From contig DATAID010000016.1 in the NCBI GenBank assembly GCA_036262835.1, positions 1 to 19,373 of the forward strand: DNA of 19,373 bases. Reading direction: 5' to 3'. Positions 1 to 5,816 of the stretch are shown here, one piece after another (the stretch's first letter is position 1; the number at the start of each line of letters is the position of its first letter). The position numbers and the translations under genes were made by a program. Source of the stretch: RBG-16-66-20 sp036262835. GTDB taxonomy: Bacteria; Pseudomonadota; Gammaproteobacteria; Burkholderiales; SG8-39. The notes beneath the pieces are model-generated. The model saw only the letters and a program-made list of their open reading frames with translations. It did not search any database and had not been told where the DNA came from.

Positions 1-1283
1 AGGCCGCAGGGAATGGTCGCGGCGGGCTGCTGGGTGAGGTTGAAGGGGTAGGTGAAGGGCGTCCAGTCGGTCCAGCGCTTTTCCTTCATCACGCTCGCCA
101 TTTCCTGGCCTGCCTTGAACGCGGGAAGCGGAAGGGTGGGCGTGAGAAGCAGGTCGTATTTCTCGTGGAAGGCGTTCATGTGCACGCCGAGCGCGCCGCG
201 CTTGGTGACCGCGGCCATGTACTCCGCGGTCGAGACTTTCTCGCCCAGCTTCGCCGTGTCGAGGAGGCCCTGGTCCATGAGCCGTCGCTTCGCCGGATGC
301 GTGTTGCGCACGATCATCGCCGCGCCCGGGAACCAGTGCGCCGAGAAGAGCGGCCCGCAGTCCTCGAACCCGGGATCCTTCGCTTCGACGCGAGCGCCCA
401 GGTCGGAGAAGGCCTTGACCGCGGCTTTCACGATTCTCAGGACTTCCGGGTCGACTTTCGCGTAGCCGAGATCTTCGGAGAACGCGATCCGAAGTCCCTT
501 CACGCCGTCGTTCAGCCCGACGCGGTAGTCGCGCGCGTCGTAGGGCAGGGCGTGCCAGTCGCGCGCGTCGGGCATCGAGATGACGTTCATCATGAGCGCC
601 GCGTCCTCGACGGTGCGCGTCATCGGCCCGACGTGGGCGACGGTGCCCATGGGCGAGAGCGGCCAGGCGGGCACGCGCCCGAACGAGGGCTTGTGGCCGA
701 AAAGCCCGGTGAAGGCGCTCGGGATGCGGATCGAGCCGCCGCCGTCGGTGCCGATGTGGAGCGCGCCCATGCCCGAGGCGGCCGCGGCGGCCGCGCCGCC
801 GGAGGAGCCGCCGGGGGTCATCTTCGGATTCCAGGGATTGCGGGTGATGCTGGTGAGCGGGCCGTCGGTGACGCCCTTCCAGCCGAACTCCGGCGTCGTC
901 GTTTTGCCGAGGATCACGGCGCCGTGCTCGCGCAGGCGCGCCACCGCGGGCGCGTCGTCGTTCCACGGGCCCTTCGGGTCGACCGTGCGCGAGCCGCGAA
1001 GCGTCGGCCAGCCCTTGGTGACGAGCAGGTCCTTGATGGTGGTCGGGATGCCGTCGACGAGGCCTTTAGGTTCGTTCTTGCTCCATCTTTTTTCCGAGTC
1101 TTTTGCGCTTTTTATGGCGGAAGACGAATCGAGAAAGCAAAACGCATTCAAGACCGGATTCAATTTCTCGATTCGGTCGAGGACCGCGCGAGTCACTTCC
1201 ACCGGTGAAACTTTCTTCTTGCGGTAGAGGCCGAGAAGCTCGACGGCGGAGAGATCGCAGAGGTCATTCGTTTTCGTGGTCAT
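1..1283 (-). CDS. Amidase-signature family amidohydrolase (C-terminus cut by window edge)
   Basis: Amidase-signature enzymes hydrolyse carboxamides to the acid plus ammonia in the cytoplasm. The visible 427 residues carry the complete Ser-cisSer-Lys triad. Lys84 lies in GIPTTIKDLL, Ser160 in the Gly/Ser-rich GGSSGG loop, and the nucleophile Ser184 in DGGGSIRIPS. The frame is still open at base 1, reading ATIPCGL, so perhaps 30-70 C-terminal residues are missing, judging by the usual 450-500 residue length. The ATG at 1283 overlaps the stop of the upstream VOC gene in an ATGA junction, which implies translational coupling. The divergent operon encodes a nitrile-hydratase-like enzyme, and amidases often take the amide such enzymes make; that link is inference. 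Residues about 49-73 are encoded by an unusually AT-rich stretch. Family assignment is secure; the substrate is unknown. Confidence 0.93.
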   Translation of the reverse strand, partial: MTTKTNDLCDLSAVELLGLYRKKKVSPVEVTRAVLDRIEKLNPVLNAFCFLDSSSAIKSAKDSEKRWSKNEPKGLVDGIPTTIKDLLVTKGWPTLRGSRTVDPKGPWNDDAPAVARLREHGAVILGKTTTPEFGWKGVTDGPLTSITRNPWNPKMTPGGSSGGAAAAAASGMGALHIGTDGGGSIRIPSAFTGLFGHKPSFGRVPAWPLSPMGTVAHVGPMTRTVEDAALMMNVISMPDARDWHALPYDARDYRVGLNDGVKGLRIAFSEDLGYAKVDPEVLRIVKAAVKAFSDLGARVEAKDPGFEDCGPLFSAHWFPGAAMIVRNTHPAKRRLMDQGLLDTAKLGEKVSTAEYMAAVTKRGALGVHMNAFHEKYDLLLTPTLPLPAFKAGQEMASVMKEKRWTDWTPFTYPFNLTQQPAATIPCG

Positions 1284-2158
1284 GAGGACAGTCCCAATCC
1301 TTGGCGGGTTCCGAACATGAGCGTGCTCCCGAGCGCTTCCGGAAGCCTCGCCACATAGAGGTCTTCGCGCAGCTTGCGCAAAGGCAGGCCCAGCATCTCG
1401 CAGCGCGAGACCAGGTTTTCGGTGCTGCGGCACTCGAGCGCGTAGCCGGCGAGGCCGGGCGCGGGCGGCGCATCGCCGAGCAGAGCGGTCCAATGCTCGC
1501 GCTCGCCTACAAGGATGTTGCCGCGCGCCATCTGCAGGTGCACGTAGCCGCCGGCCGGCCGCGGCAGGAGCGCGGCGTAGTGCGCCCAGCGCGCGGCGAC
1601 GTCCACGGTGTCGTCGGCGACGACGAAAAGGCAGGCGAGCTTCACCGCGCCATTGGCGTGCCCCCAGTACTGCGCGCGCCAGATCGCCTCCGGCGTGTGG
1701 TGCTGGCAGAACTGCACCCGCCCCTCGGGCATCGAGTCCTTGGCGGGGCGCACCACCGAGAAGCGCACCGGCCGGCCTTCGAACTCGCGCGCAAGGCGCG
1801 TGAGCGGCAGCGGCCTGAAGCCGTGCGCTTCCAGCCGCCGCTGCTCGCCCTCGGCGTCCGGCGTGCCGAAGCAGCCGAGGTGCACGCCGGAGTAGCGCGC
1901 CATGGCGGCGCGGATCTGCTGCGCGTTGGGCGTATCGAACGTGGGCGCGAGGATCTCGAGGTAGCCGTGCTCGAACATGACGCACACGTTCGAGCTCCCC
2001 GCCGGCCCGTCCTGCGTGCGATGGTCCGACTGGGGTGTGACGGTGAAGCCGAGCGCGTTCAGCGCCTTCGTCGCTTCCGGGAGACTGGGCACGAAGTGTG
2101 CGATGTGATCGAGCACGAGGCTGCCCGGCGCGGGCACCTGCTGCGAGGCGATGGTCAT
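1280..2158 (-). CDS. VOC family protein, glyoxalase-like domain
   Basis: This 292-residue protein resembles the long glyoxalase-like VOC group. It opens with LVLDHIAHFVPSL, then GYLEILAPTFDTP near residue 75, ARYSGVHLGCFG near 105, and RFSVVRPAKDSMPEGRVQF near 150. These are the usual landmarks of this uncharacterised family of about 290 residues, which probably contains two vicinal-oxygen-chelate modules. I chose the ATG at 2158 because the conserved domain begins about 15 residues later and the upstream frame runs into the divergent hydratase gene. No Shine-Dalgarno sequence precedes it, and a TATTAG element lies about 4 bases upstream, so the mRNA may be leaderless. The stop overlaps the amidase start (ATGA). 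A role in the amidase/nitrile pathway is only implied by context. Confidence 0.85.
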   Translation of the reverse strand: MTIASQQVPAPGSLVLDHIAHFVPSLPEATKALNALGFTVTPQSDHRTQDGPAGSSNVCVMFEHGYLEILAPTFDTPNAQQIRAAMARYSGVHLGCFGTPDAEGEQRRLEAHGFRPLPLTRLAREFEGRPVRFSVVRPAKDSMPEGRVQFCQHHTPEAIWRAQYWGHANGAVKLACLFVVADDTVDVAARWAHYAALLPRPAGGYVHLQMARGNILVGEREHWTALLGDAPPAPGLAGYALECRSTENLVSRCEMLGLPLRKLREDLYVARLPEALGSTLMFGTRQGLGLSS

Positions 2159-2176
2159 CGCGCTAATATTACCGCC
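2159..2176. promoter_or_regulatory. 18-base divergent promoter region, possibly for two leaderless transcripts
   Basis: Only 18 bases separate the VOC start (2158, minus) from the hydratase start (2177, plus). They contain CTAATATTA. TAATAT at 2164-2169 reads as a plus-strand -10 element and would place transcription start at or next to the GTG at 2177. TATTAG, complementary to 2163-2168, reads as a minus-strand -10 element that would start at or next to the ATG at 2158. Neither gene has a Shine-Dalgarno sequence. Both -35 positions would lie inside the opposite gene and match the consensus poorly. This is inferred from sequence only. Confidence 0.4.
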
Positions 2177-2476
2177 GTGATCGAGCGCGGCCATCACGAC
2201 ATGGGCGGCCTGCCCGCCGGAAGAGTCGAGCGGACGGAGCACGACTACGCCGAATGGGAGCGCCGCGTCGACGCGATGGCGGTTCTGCTCATGGGGCACA
2301 AGATCACCGTGGACGAGCGGCGCCGCCACATCGAGCAGATTCCGCCCGCCGACTACGACCGCCTGAGCTACTACGAGAAATGGATCGTGTCCCTGGGCCA
2401 GGCGCTCATCCAGCGCGGCGTCATCACGAGCGACGAGCTCGGCCGCAAGATCGAGGAAGTCCGCGGGCGTGGCTGA
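2177..2476 (+). CDS. Nitrile hydratase beta-chain N-terminal half (thiocyanate hydrolase beta-like subunit)
   Basis: This 99-residue protein matches only the N-terminal half of nitrile hydratase beta. It has the HHDMGG signature at residues 6-11, then HDYAEWERRVDAM, a TVDERRRHIEQI helix and DYDRLSYYEKWI. Arg49 in the TVDERR segment aligns with the beta arginine that contacts the oxidised cysteines of the metal centre. The chain then stops, and the SH3-like C-half is encoded by the next gene. This split matches thiocyanate hydrolase and three-subunit nitrile hydratases. I chose GTG 2177 because the family normally has a few residues before HHDMGG; ATG 2201 would cut into the signature. Its end overlaps the next gene by 8 bases, so the subunits are probably made together. 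Confidence 0.85.
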   Translation: MIERGHHDMGGLPAGRVERTEHDYAEWERRVDAMAVLLMGHKITVDERRRHIEQIPPADYDRLSYYEKWIVSLGQALIQRGVITSDELGRKIEEVRGRG

Positions 2477-2756
2477 CGCAAAGTTTAAAACCGGCGACCG
2501 GGTGAAGGTGCGCAAAGCCTATCCGCTCGGCCACATCCGCACGCCGTATTACATCCGGGGCCTGAGCGGGACGATCGAGCGGATCTGCGGCGCGTTTCCC
2601 AACCCCGAGGAGCTCGCGCAGATGCGCGACGGCTTGCCGCCGGTGCCGCTCTATCGCGTGCGTTTCCTGCAGAAGGACGTCTGGCCCGACTATTCGGGCG
2701 CGGCCAACGACACCATCGACATCGAAATCTTCCAGCACTGGCTGGACGCGGCCTAG
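2469..2756 (+). CDS. Nitrile hydratase beta-chain C-terminal half (thiocyanate hydrolase alpha-like subunit)
   Basis: This 95-residue SH3-like subunit corresponds to the C-terminal half of nitrile hydratase beta. FKTGDRVKVR at residues 6-15 opens the barrel. LGHIRTPYYIRG at 20-31 carries Arg24, which aligns with the second conserved beta arginine of the active site. RGLSGTIERICGAF follows, and the end contains FLQKDVWPDYSG and ANDTIDIEI. As I recall thiocyanate hydrolase alpha, that last segment is closely similar to its C-terminus. The start is a GTG inside the end of the upstream subunit gene (8-base overlap), and the stop lies 3 bases before the alpha-chain start. The chain should form part of a heterotrimeric or higher-order metalloenzyme. 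Nitrile hydratase or thiocyanate hydrolase activity is unresolved. Confidence 0.85.
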   Translation: MADAKFKTGDRVKVRKAYPLGHIRTPYYIRGLSGTIERICGAFPNPEELAQMRDGLPPVPLYRVRFLQKDVWPDYSGAANDTIDIEIFQHWLDAA

Positions 2757-2759
2757 GAC

Positions 2760-3365
2760 ATGAGCGAGCCCGGCAAATACCAGCCCTACAGCTACTTCCA
2801 GCTGATGGAGATCAGCCTGCGCGAGCTGCTGGTCGAGAAGGGCATGCTGACCGAGGACGCCATTCGGGCGGAAGTCCAGGCGATGCGCGGGCGCACGCCC
2901 GAGCGCGGCGCGAAGGTGGTGGCGCGCGCCTGGGTCGATCCCGCCTTCAAGAAAAGCCTCCTCGAAAATGGCACGAAAGCGGTCGAGGACTTCGGCCTCG
3001 AGATCCCCGGCCTCAAGCTCGTCGTGGTCGAGAACACGGCCGACGTCCACAACGTGATCGTGTGCACGCTCTGCTCGTGCTATCCGAGGATGCTTCTCGG
3101 CATTCCGCCGGACTGGTACAAGTCCCGCAACTATCGGTCGAGGATGGTGCGCGAGCCGCGCGCCGTCCTCGGTGAGTTTGGACTTTCGCTGGATGACAAG
3201 ACAACCATCCGGGTCCACGACTCCACCGCCGACATGCGCTACATCGTCCTGCCCAGGCGCCCGGCCGGCACCGAGGGCTGGAGCGAGGAGAAGCTCGCCT
3301 CGATCGTCTCGCGCGACTGCATGATCGGCGTGGCGGTGCCCGCGGTTTCGCCGAACACCCGCTGA
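2760..3365 (+). CDS. Nitrile hydratase alpha / thiocyanate hydrolase gamma-like metal-binding subunit
   Basis: This is the catalytic metal subunit, 201 residues long. VCTLCSCYPR at residues 101-110 supplies the claw ligands Cys102, Cys105 and Cys107, two of which are normally oxidised after metal insertion. Thr between the first two cysteines marks the cobalt type; iron enzymes usually have Ser. Arg110 after CSCYP resembles thiocyanate hydrolase gamma, where many cobalt nitrile hydratases have Trp (from memory). Other family segments are ARAWVDPAFKKSLLENG, GIPPDWYKS, MVREPRAVLGEFG, RYIVLPRRPAGTEGW and RDCMIGVAVP. The ATG at 2760 lies 3 bases after the beta-C stop. No metallochaperone/activator gene is present nearby; downstream comes pxpB. 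The family is certain; the choice between nitrile and thiocyanate as substrate is not. Confidence 0.92.
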   Translation: MSEPGKYQPYSYFQLMEISLRELLVEKGMLTEDAIRAEVQAMRGRTPERGAKVVARAWVDPAFKKSLLENGTKAVEDFGLEIPGLKLVVVENTADVHNVIVCTLCSCYPRMLLGIPPDWYKSRNYRSRMVREPRAVLGEFGLSLDDKTTIRVHDSTADMRYIVLPRRPAGTEGWSEEKLASIVSRDCMIGVAVPAVSPNTR

Positions 3366-4066
3366 AGAAGCTGCTGAAGAGCCTGCGCCTGTCGCCGCTC
3401 GGCGATGCGGCGGTGTACGCCGAGTTCTCGCAGGAGATCGACCTCGAGACCAACGCCGCGCTGCAGGCGCTCGCCGCGGCGCTGCGCGCCCGCTCGCTGC
3501 CGTGGATTCGCGACGTGATCCCCGCGCTCTGCGGCGTCGCCGTGCACTTCGATCCGGACCATCCGCAGCTGCCGGAATCGATTCTTGAAGCTTTCCAGGT
3601 TCTTCTCGAAGAGGCTTTCAAGCAGGCTGGCAAATACGAGCGCACCGGGCGTCTCGTCGAGCTGCCGGTCTGCTACGACGCGGAGTTCGGGGTCGACCTG
3701 GCAGATCTCGGCAAGACGCTTTCCCTTTCGGAAAAACAGATCGTGGAGCGCCACAGCAGGAACGAGCACGTTGTCCTCATGGTCGGATTCTCGCCCGGGC
3801 AGCCTTACATCGGCGGGCTGGACGAGTCGCTCGCGCTGCCGCGCCGCGCGACGCCGCGCACCCGCGTGCCCGCGGGGTCGGTCGCGATCGCCAACACGCA
3901 GACCGCCGTCTATTCCTACGAGACGCCGGGCGGCTGGCACGTGATCGGGCGAACGCCGCTCGCGCTTTTCAAGCCGGAGCGCAATCCGCCGAGCGTCTTC
4001 GCGCCCGGCGACCGCGTGCGCTTCGTGCCGGTATCGCGCGCCGAATTCGACCGGCTCAAGCCATGA
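3362..4066 (+). CDS. pxpB: 5-oxoprolinase subunit B, with no standard start codon for its conserved N-terminus
   Basis: PxpB acts with PxpC and PxpA in ATP-dependent opening of 5-oxoproline to glutamate; older annotations call it allophanate hydrolase subunit 1 or KipI. The C-terminal half is diagnostic: GFSPGQPYIGGLD, LPRRATPRTRVPAGSVAIA, QTAVYSYETPGGWHVIGRTP. The first strand, RLSPLGDAAVYAEF, is encoded from about 3386, but no ATG, GTG or TTG precedes it in frame back to at least 3242. The first usable codon is GTG 3413, which falls inside that strand and leaves 217 residues. I give 3362, a CTG overlapping the hydratase stop as CTGA; CTG 3371 and 3383 are alternatives, the latter after an AAGAG. 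The stop overlaps pxpC (ATGA). Function is secure; the start is uncertain. Confidence 0.85.
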   Translation: MKKLLKSLRLSPLGDAAVYAEFSQEIDLETNAALQALAAALRARSLPWIRDVIPALCGVAVHFDPDHPQLPESILEAFQVLLEEAFKQAGKYERTGRLVELPVCYDAEFGVDLADLGKTLSLSEKQIVERHSRNEHVVLMVGFSPGQPYIGGLDESLALPRRATPRTRVPAGSVAIANTQTAVYSYETPGGWHVIGRTPLALFKPERNPPSVFAPGDRVRFVPVSRAEFDRLKP

Positions 4067-5070
4067 AGGTGGCGAAGCCGGGCTTGCTGACGACCGTGCA
4101 GGATCTCGGGCGCCTTGGGCTGCAGCACCTCGGCGTCGTGCCCGGCGGCGCGATGGACCCGGTGGCGCTGCTCCTCGCCAACGCGCTCGTCGGCAACGAG
4201 CGCGAAGCGGCCGCGCTCGAGATGACCGTGCTCGGGCCCGAGCTCCAGCTCGAAAGCGACGCGCTCGTTGCGCTCTGCGGCGCGGAATTCGAGGCCAGGG
4301 CGGGCGGAAAGCCGCTTCCGATGAATCGCCCGGTGCTCCTGCGCAAAGGCGCGGTGCTCGCGTGCGGCCGCGCGACGCGCGGCAGCCGCGCCTACCTTGC
4401 GGTCGCCGGCGGCATCGCGGTGCCGGAGGTGCTCGGCAGCCGCAGCACTTTTCTTCCGGCGCGCTACGGCGGGCTCGCGGGGCGCGCGCTGCAGGCGGGC
4501 GACAGCGTGCCGCTCGCCGGCGATGCCGCGACACTCGCGCTCAAGCGCTACCTCAAGATTTCGGATGGCAAGAAGGCCGGGCCCATGGGAATGAGCACGG
4601 TGCGCTGGACCGCGCCTTCACCGACCTTGCCGGACGGCGACCGCGTGGTCGTTCACGCGATGGAAGGGCGCCACCATGAGCAGTTCGACGCCGCCTCCCG
4701 GCGAGCCTTCTTCGAGGAAACCTGGAAGGTGTCACCCGACTCCAACCGCATGGGGTTTCGCCTGGCGGGCCCGGTTCTGGCGCGGCCCGAAGCGGTCGAT
4801 ATACCATCGGAGCCCACGTGCCTCGGCACGGTGCAGGTGCCGGCGAACGGCTTGCCGATCGCGCTCATGGCGGACCACCAGACCACCGGCGGCTACCCCA
4901 AGATCGCGGAGATCGCGGGCGCGGACGTGCCGCGGCTCGCGCAGCTGGCGCCGGGCGGCAGCGTGCAGTTCGCGCGCTGCACGATGGAGGATGCGATCGA
5001 GCTGCGCCGCGCGCTGCGGCAGCGCCTGGAATCGACGTTGCGCTCATTGGCTTGGGAATTTGGAACATGA
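4063..5070 (+). CDS. pxpC: 5-oxoprolinase subunit C
   Basis: PxpC partners PxpB in the 5-oxoprolinase complex that turns cyclic 5-oxoproline into glutamate at the cost of ATP; it is often labelled biotin-dependent carboxyltransferase-like or allophanate hydrolase subunit 2. At 335 residues it is of normal size. Family landmarks are LLTTVQDLGRLG at residues 8-19, GVVPGGAMD, RAYLAVAGGIAVPEVLGSRST in the middle, SNRMGFRLAGP, GTVQVPANGLPIALMADHQ and TTGGYPKIAEI toward the end. Both ends overlap neighbours by ATGA, with pxpB before and pxpA after. The order pxpB-pxpC-pxpA fits a single coupled operon that continues from the hydratase subunits. Confidence 0.95.
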   Translation: MKVAKPGLLTTVQDLGRLGLQHLGVVPGGAMDPVALLLANALVGNEREAAALEMTVLGPELQLESDALVALCGAEFEARAGGKPLPMNRPVLLRKGAVLACGRATRGSRAYLAVAGGIAVPEVLGSRSTFLPARYGGLAGRALQAGDSVPLAGDAATLALKRYLKISDGKKAGPMGMSTVRWTAPSPTLPDGDRVVVHAMEGRHHEQFDAASRRAFFEETWKVSPDSNRMGFRLAGPVLARPEAVDIPSEPTCLGTVQVPANGLPIALMADHQTTGGYPKIAEIAGADVPRLAQLAPGGSVQFARCTMEDAIELRRALRQRLESTLRSLAWEFGT

Positions 5071-5816
5071 AGAAAATCGACCTCAACTGCGACATGGGCG
5101 AGAGCTTCGGGGCCTGGAAAATGGGCAACGACGCCGAGGTGATGCGCCATATCTCCTCGGCCAACATCGCCTGCGGATTCCACGGCGGCGATCCGGCGAC
5201 GATCCGCAAGACCGTGCGCCTCGCCATCGACAACGGCGTGGCGGTGGGCGCGCACCCGTCCTTGCCGGACCTCATGGGCTTCGGCCGGCGCACGATGCGC
5301 ATCTCGCCCCAGGAGATGTACGACCTCGTCGTCTACCAGGCGGGCGCGGTCGAGGCGTTCGCGCGCGCGGCGGGAACGAAGCTGCATCACATCAAGTGCC
5401 ACGGCGCGCTCTACAACATGGCGGCCATGGATCAAGGGCTGTCCGAGGCGATGGTGAAGGCGGCAAAGGATCTGGATGTGATGCTTTATGTTTTGTCGAA
5501 TTCGACCACCATGAAGATTGCGAAACAGCAAAACATTCAGGTCATGGGCGAAGTCTTCGCCGACCGTGGCTACTCGGACGACGGCACGCTCGCGCCGCGC
5601 GACAAGCCCGGCGGCATGATCGAGGACAAGAGCGCCTCGGTGAAGCAGGCGCTCGCGATGGTCGAGGAGGGCTACGTGACCAGCCTCTCGGGCAAGCGCA
5701 TCCCGGTCGCCGCCGACACCATGTGCCTGCATGGCGATCAGCCGGGCGCGGTGGAATTCGCTCTGTCCATTAAAAAAGCCTTTTCGGAAAAGGGAATCAC
5801 CATTGCAGCCCCCTAA
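5067..5816 (+). CDS. pxpA: 5-oxoprolinase subunit A (LamB/YcsF family)
   Basis: PxpA is the LamB/YcsF-type subunit of 5-oxoprolinase and works with PxpB and PxpC in the cytoplasm. The 249 residues match the family length. IDLNCDMGESFGAW stands at the very N-terminus, then SSANIACGFHGGDP near residue 32, VAVGAHPSLPDLMGFGRR near 60, HHIKCHGALYNMAAMD near 107, FADRGYSDDGTLAPR near 167 and DTMCLHGDQPGAV near 216. The ATG at 5067 is fixed by the N-terminal motif and by the ATGA overlap with pxpC. The open frame continues upstream within pxpC but encodes nothing family-like there. A short AT-rich stretch (about 5470-5540) encodes a surface-type segment. The 3' end carries the ribosome-binding site and TTG start of the next gene. 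Confidence 0.96.
   Translation: MKKIDLNCDMGESFGAWKMGNDAEVMRHISSANIACGFHGGDPATIRKTVRLAIDNGVAVGAHPSLPDLMGFGRRTMRISPQEMYDLVVYQAGAVEAFARAAGTKLHHIKCHGALYNMAAMDQGLSEAMVKAAKDLDVMLYVLSNSTTMKIAKQQNIQVMGEVFADRGYSDDGTLAPRDKPGGMIEDKSASVKQALAMVEEGYVTSLSGKRIPVAADTMCLHGDQPGAVEFALSIKKAFSEKGITIAAP
5779..5795 (+). promoter_or_regulatory. Shine-Dalgarno for the OYE gene within a small hairpin
   Basis: AGGGA at 5791-5795 stands 7 bases before the TTG at 5803 and decides that start. The same bases form the 3' arm of a perfect 6-bp stem, CCTTTT-CGG-AAAAGG (5779-5793), inside the end of pxpA. A ribosome finishing pxpA would open the hairpin, so the reductase could be made mainly by translational coupling. The hairpin is seen in the sequence; the control is inference. 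Confidence 0.5.

Noticed and set aside
165..1208. Long plus-strand open frame opposite the amidase
   Set aside because: Arg/His-rich translation with no family features; the minus-strand frame encodes a complete amidase active site over the same bases.
1301..2176. Plus-strand frame continuous with the hydratase beta-N gene, suggesting a 391-residue protein
   Set aside because: The upstream 290 residues are an antisense shadow of the VOC gene; only the part from GTG 2177 matches nitrile hydratase beta.
2177..2756. Frameshifted ordinary nitrile hydratase beta gene (pseudogene)
   Set aside because: The split falls between the two natural halves, each piece has its own start and clean boundary, and the same split is known in thiocyanate hydrolase and three-subunit nitrile hydratases.
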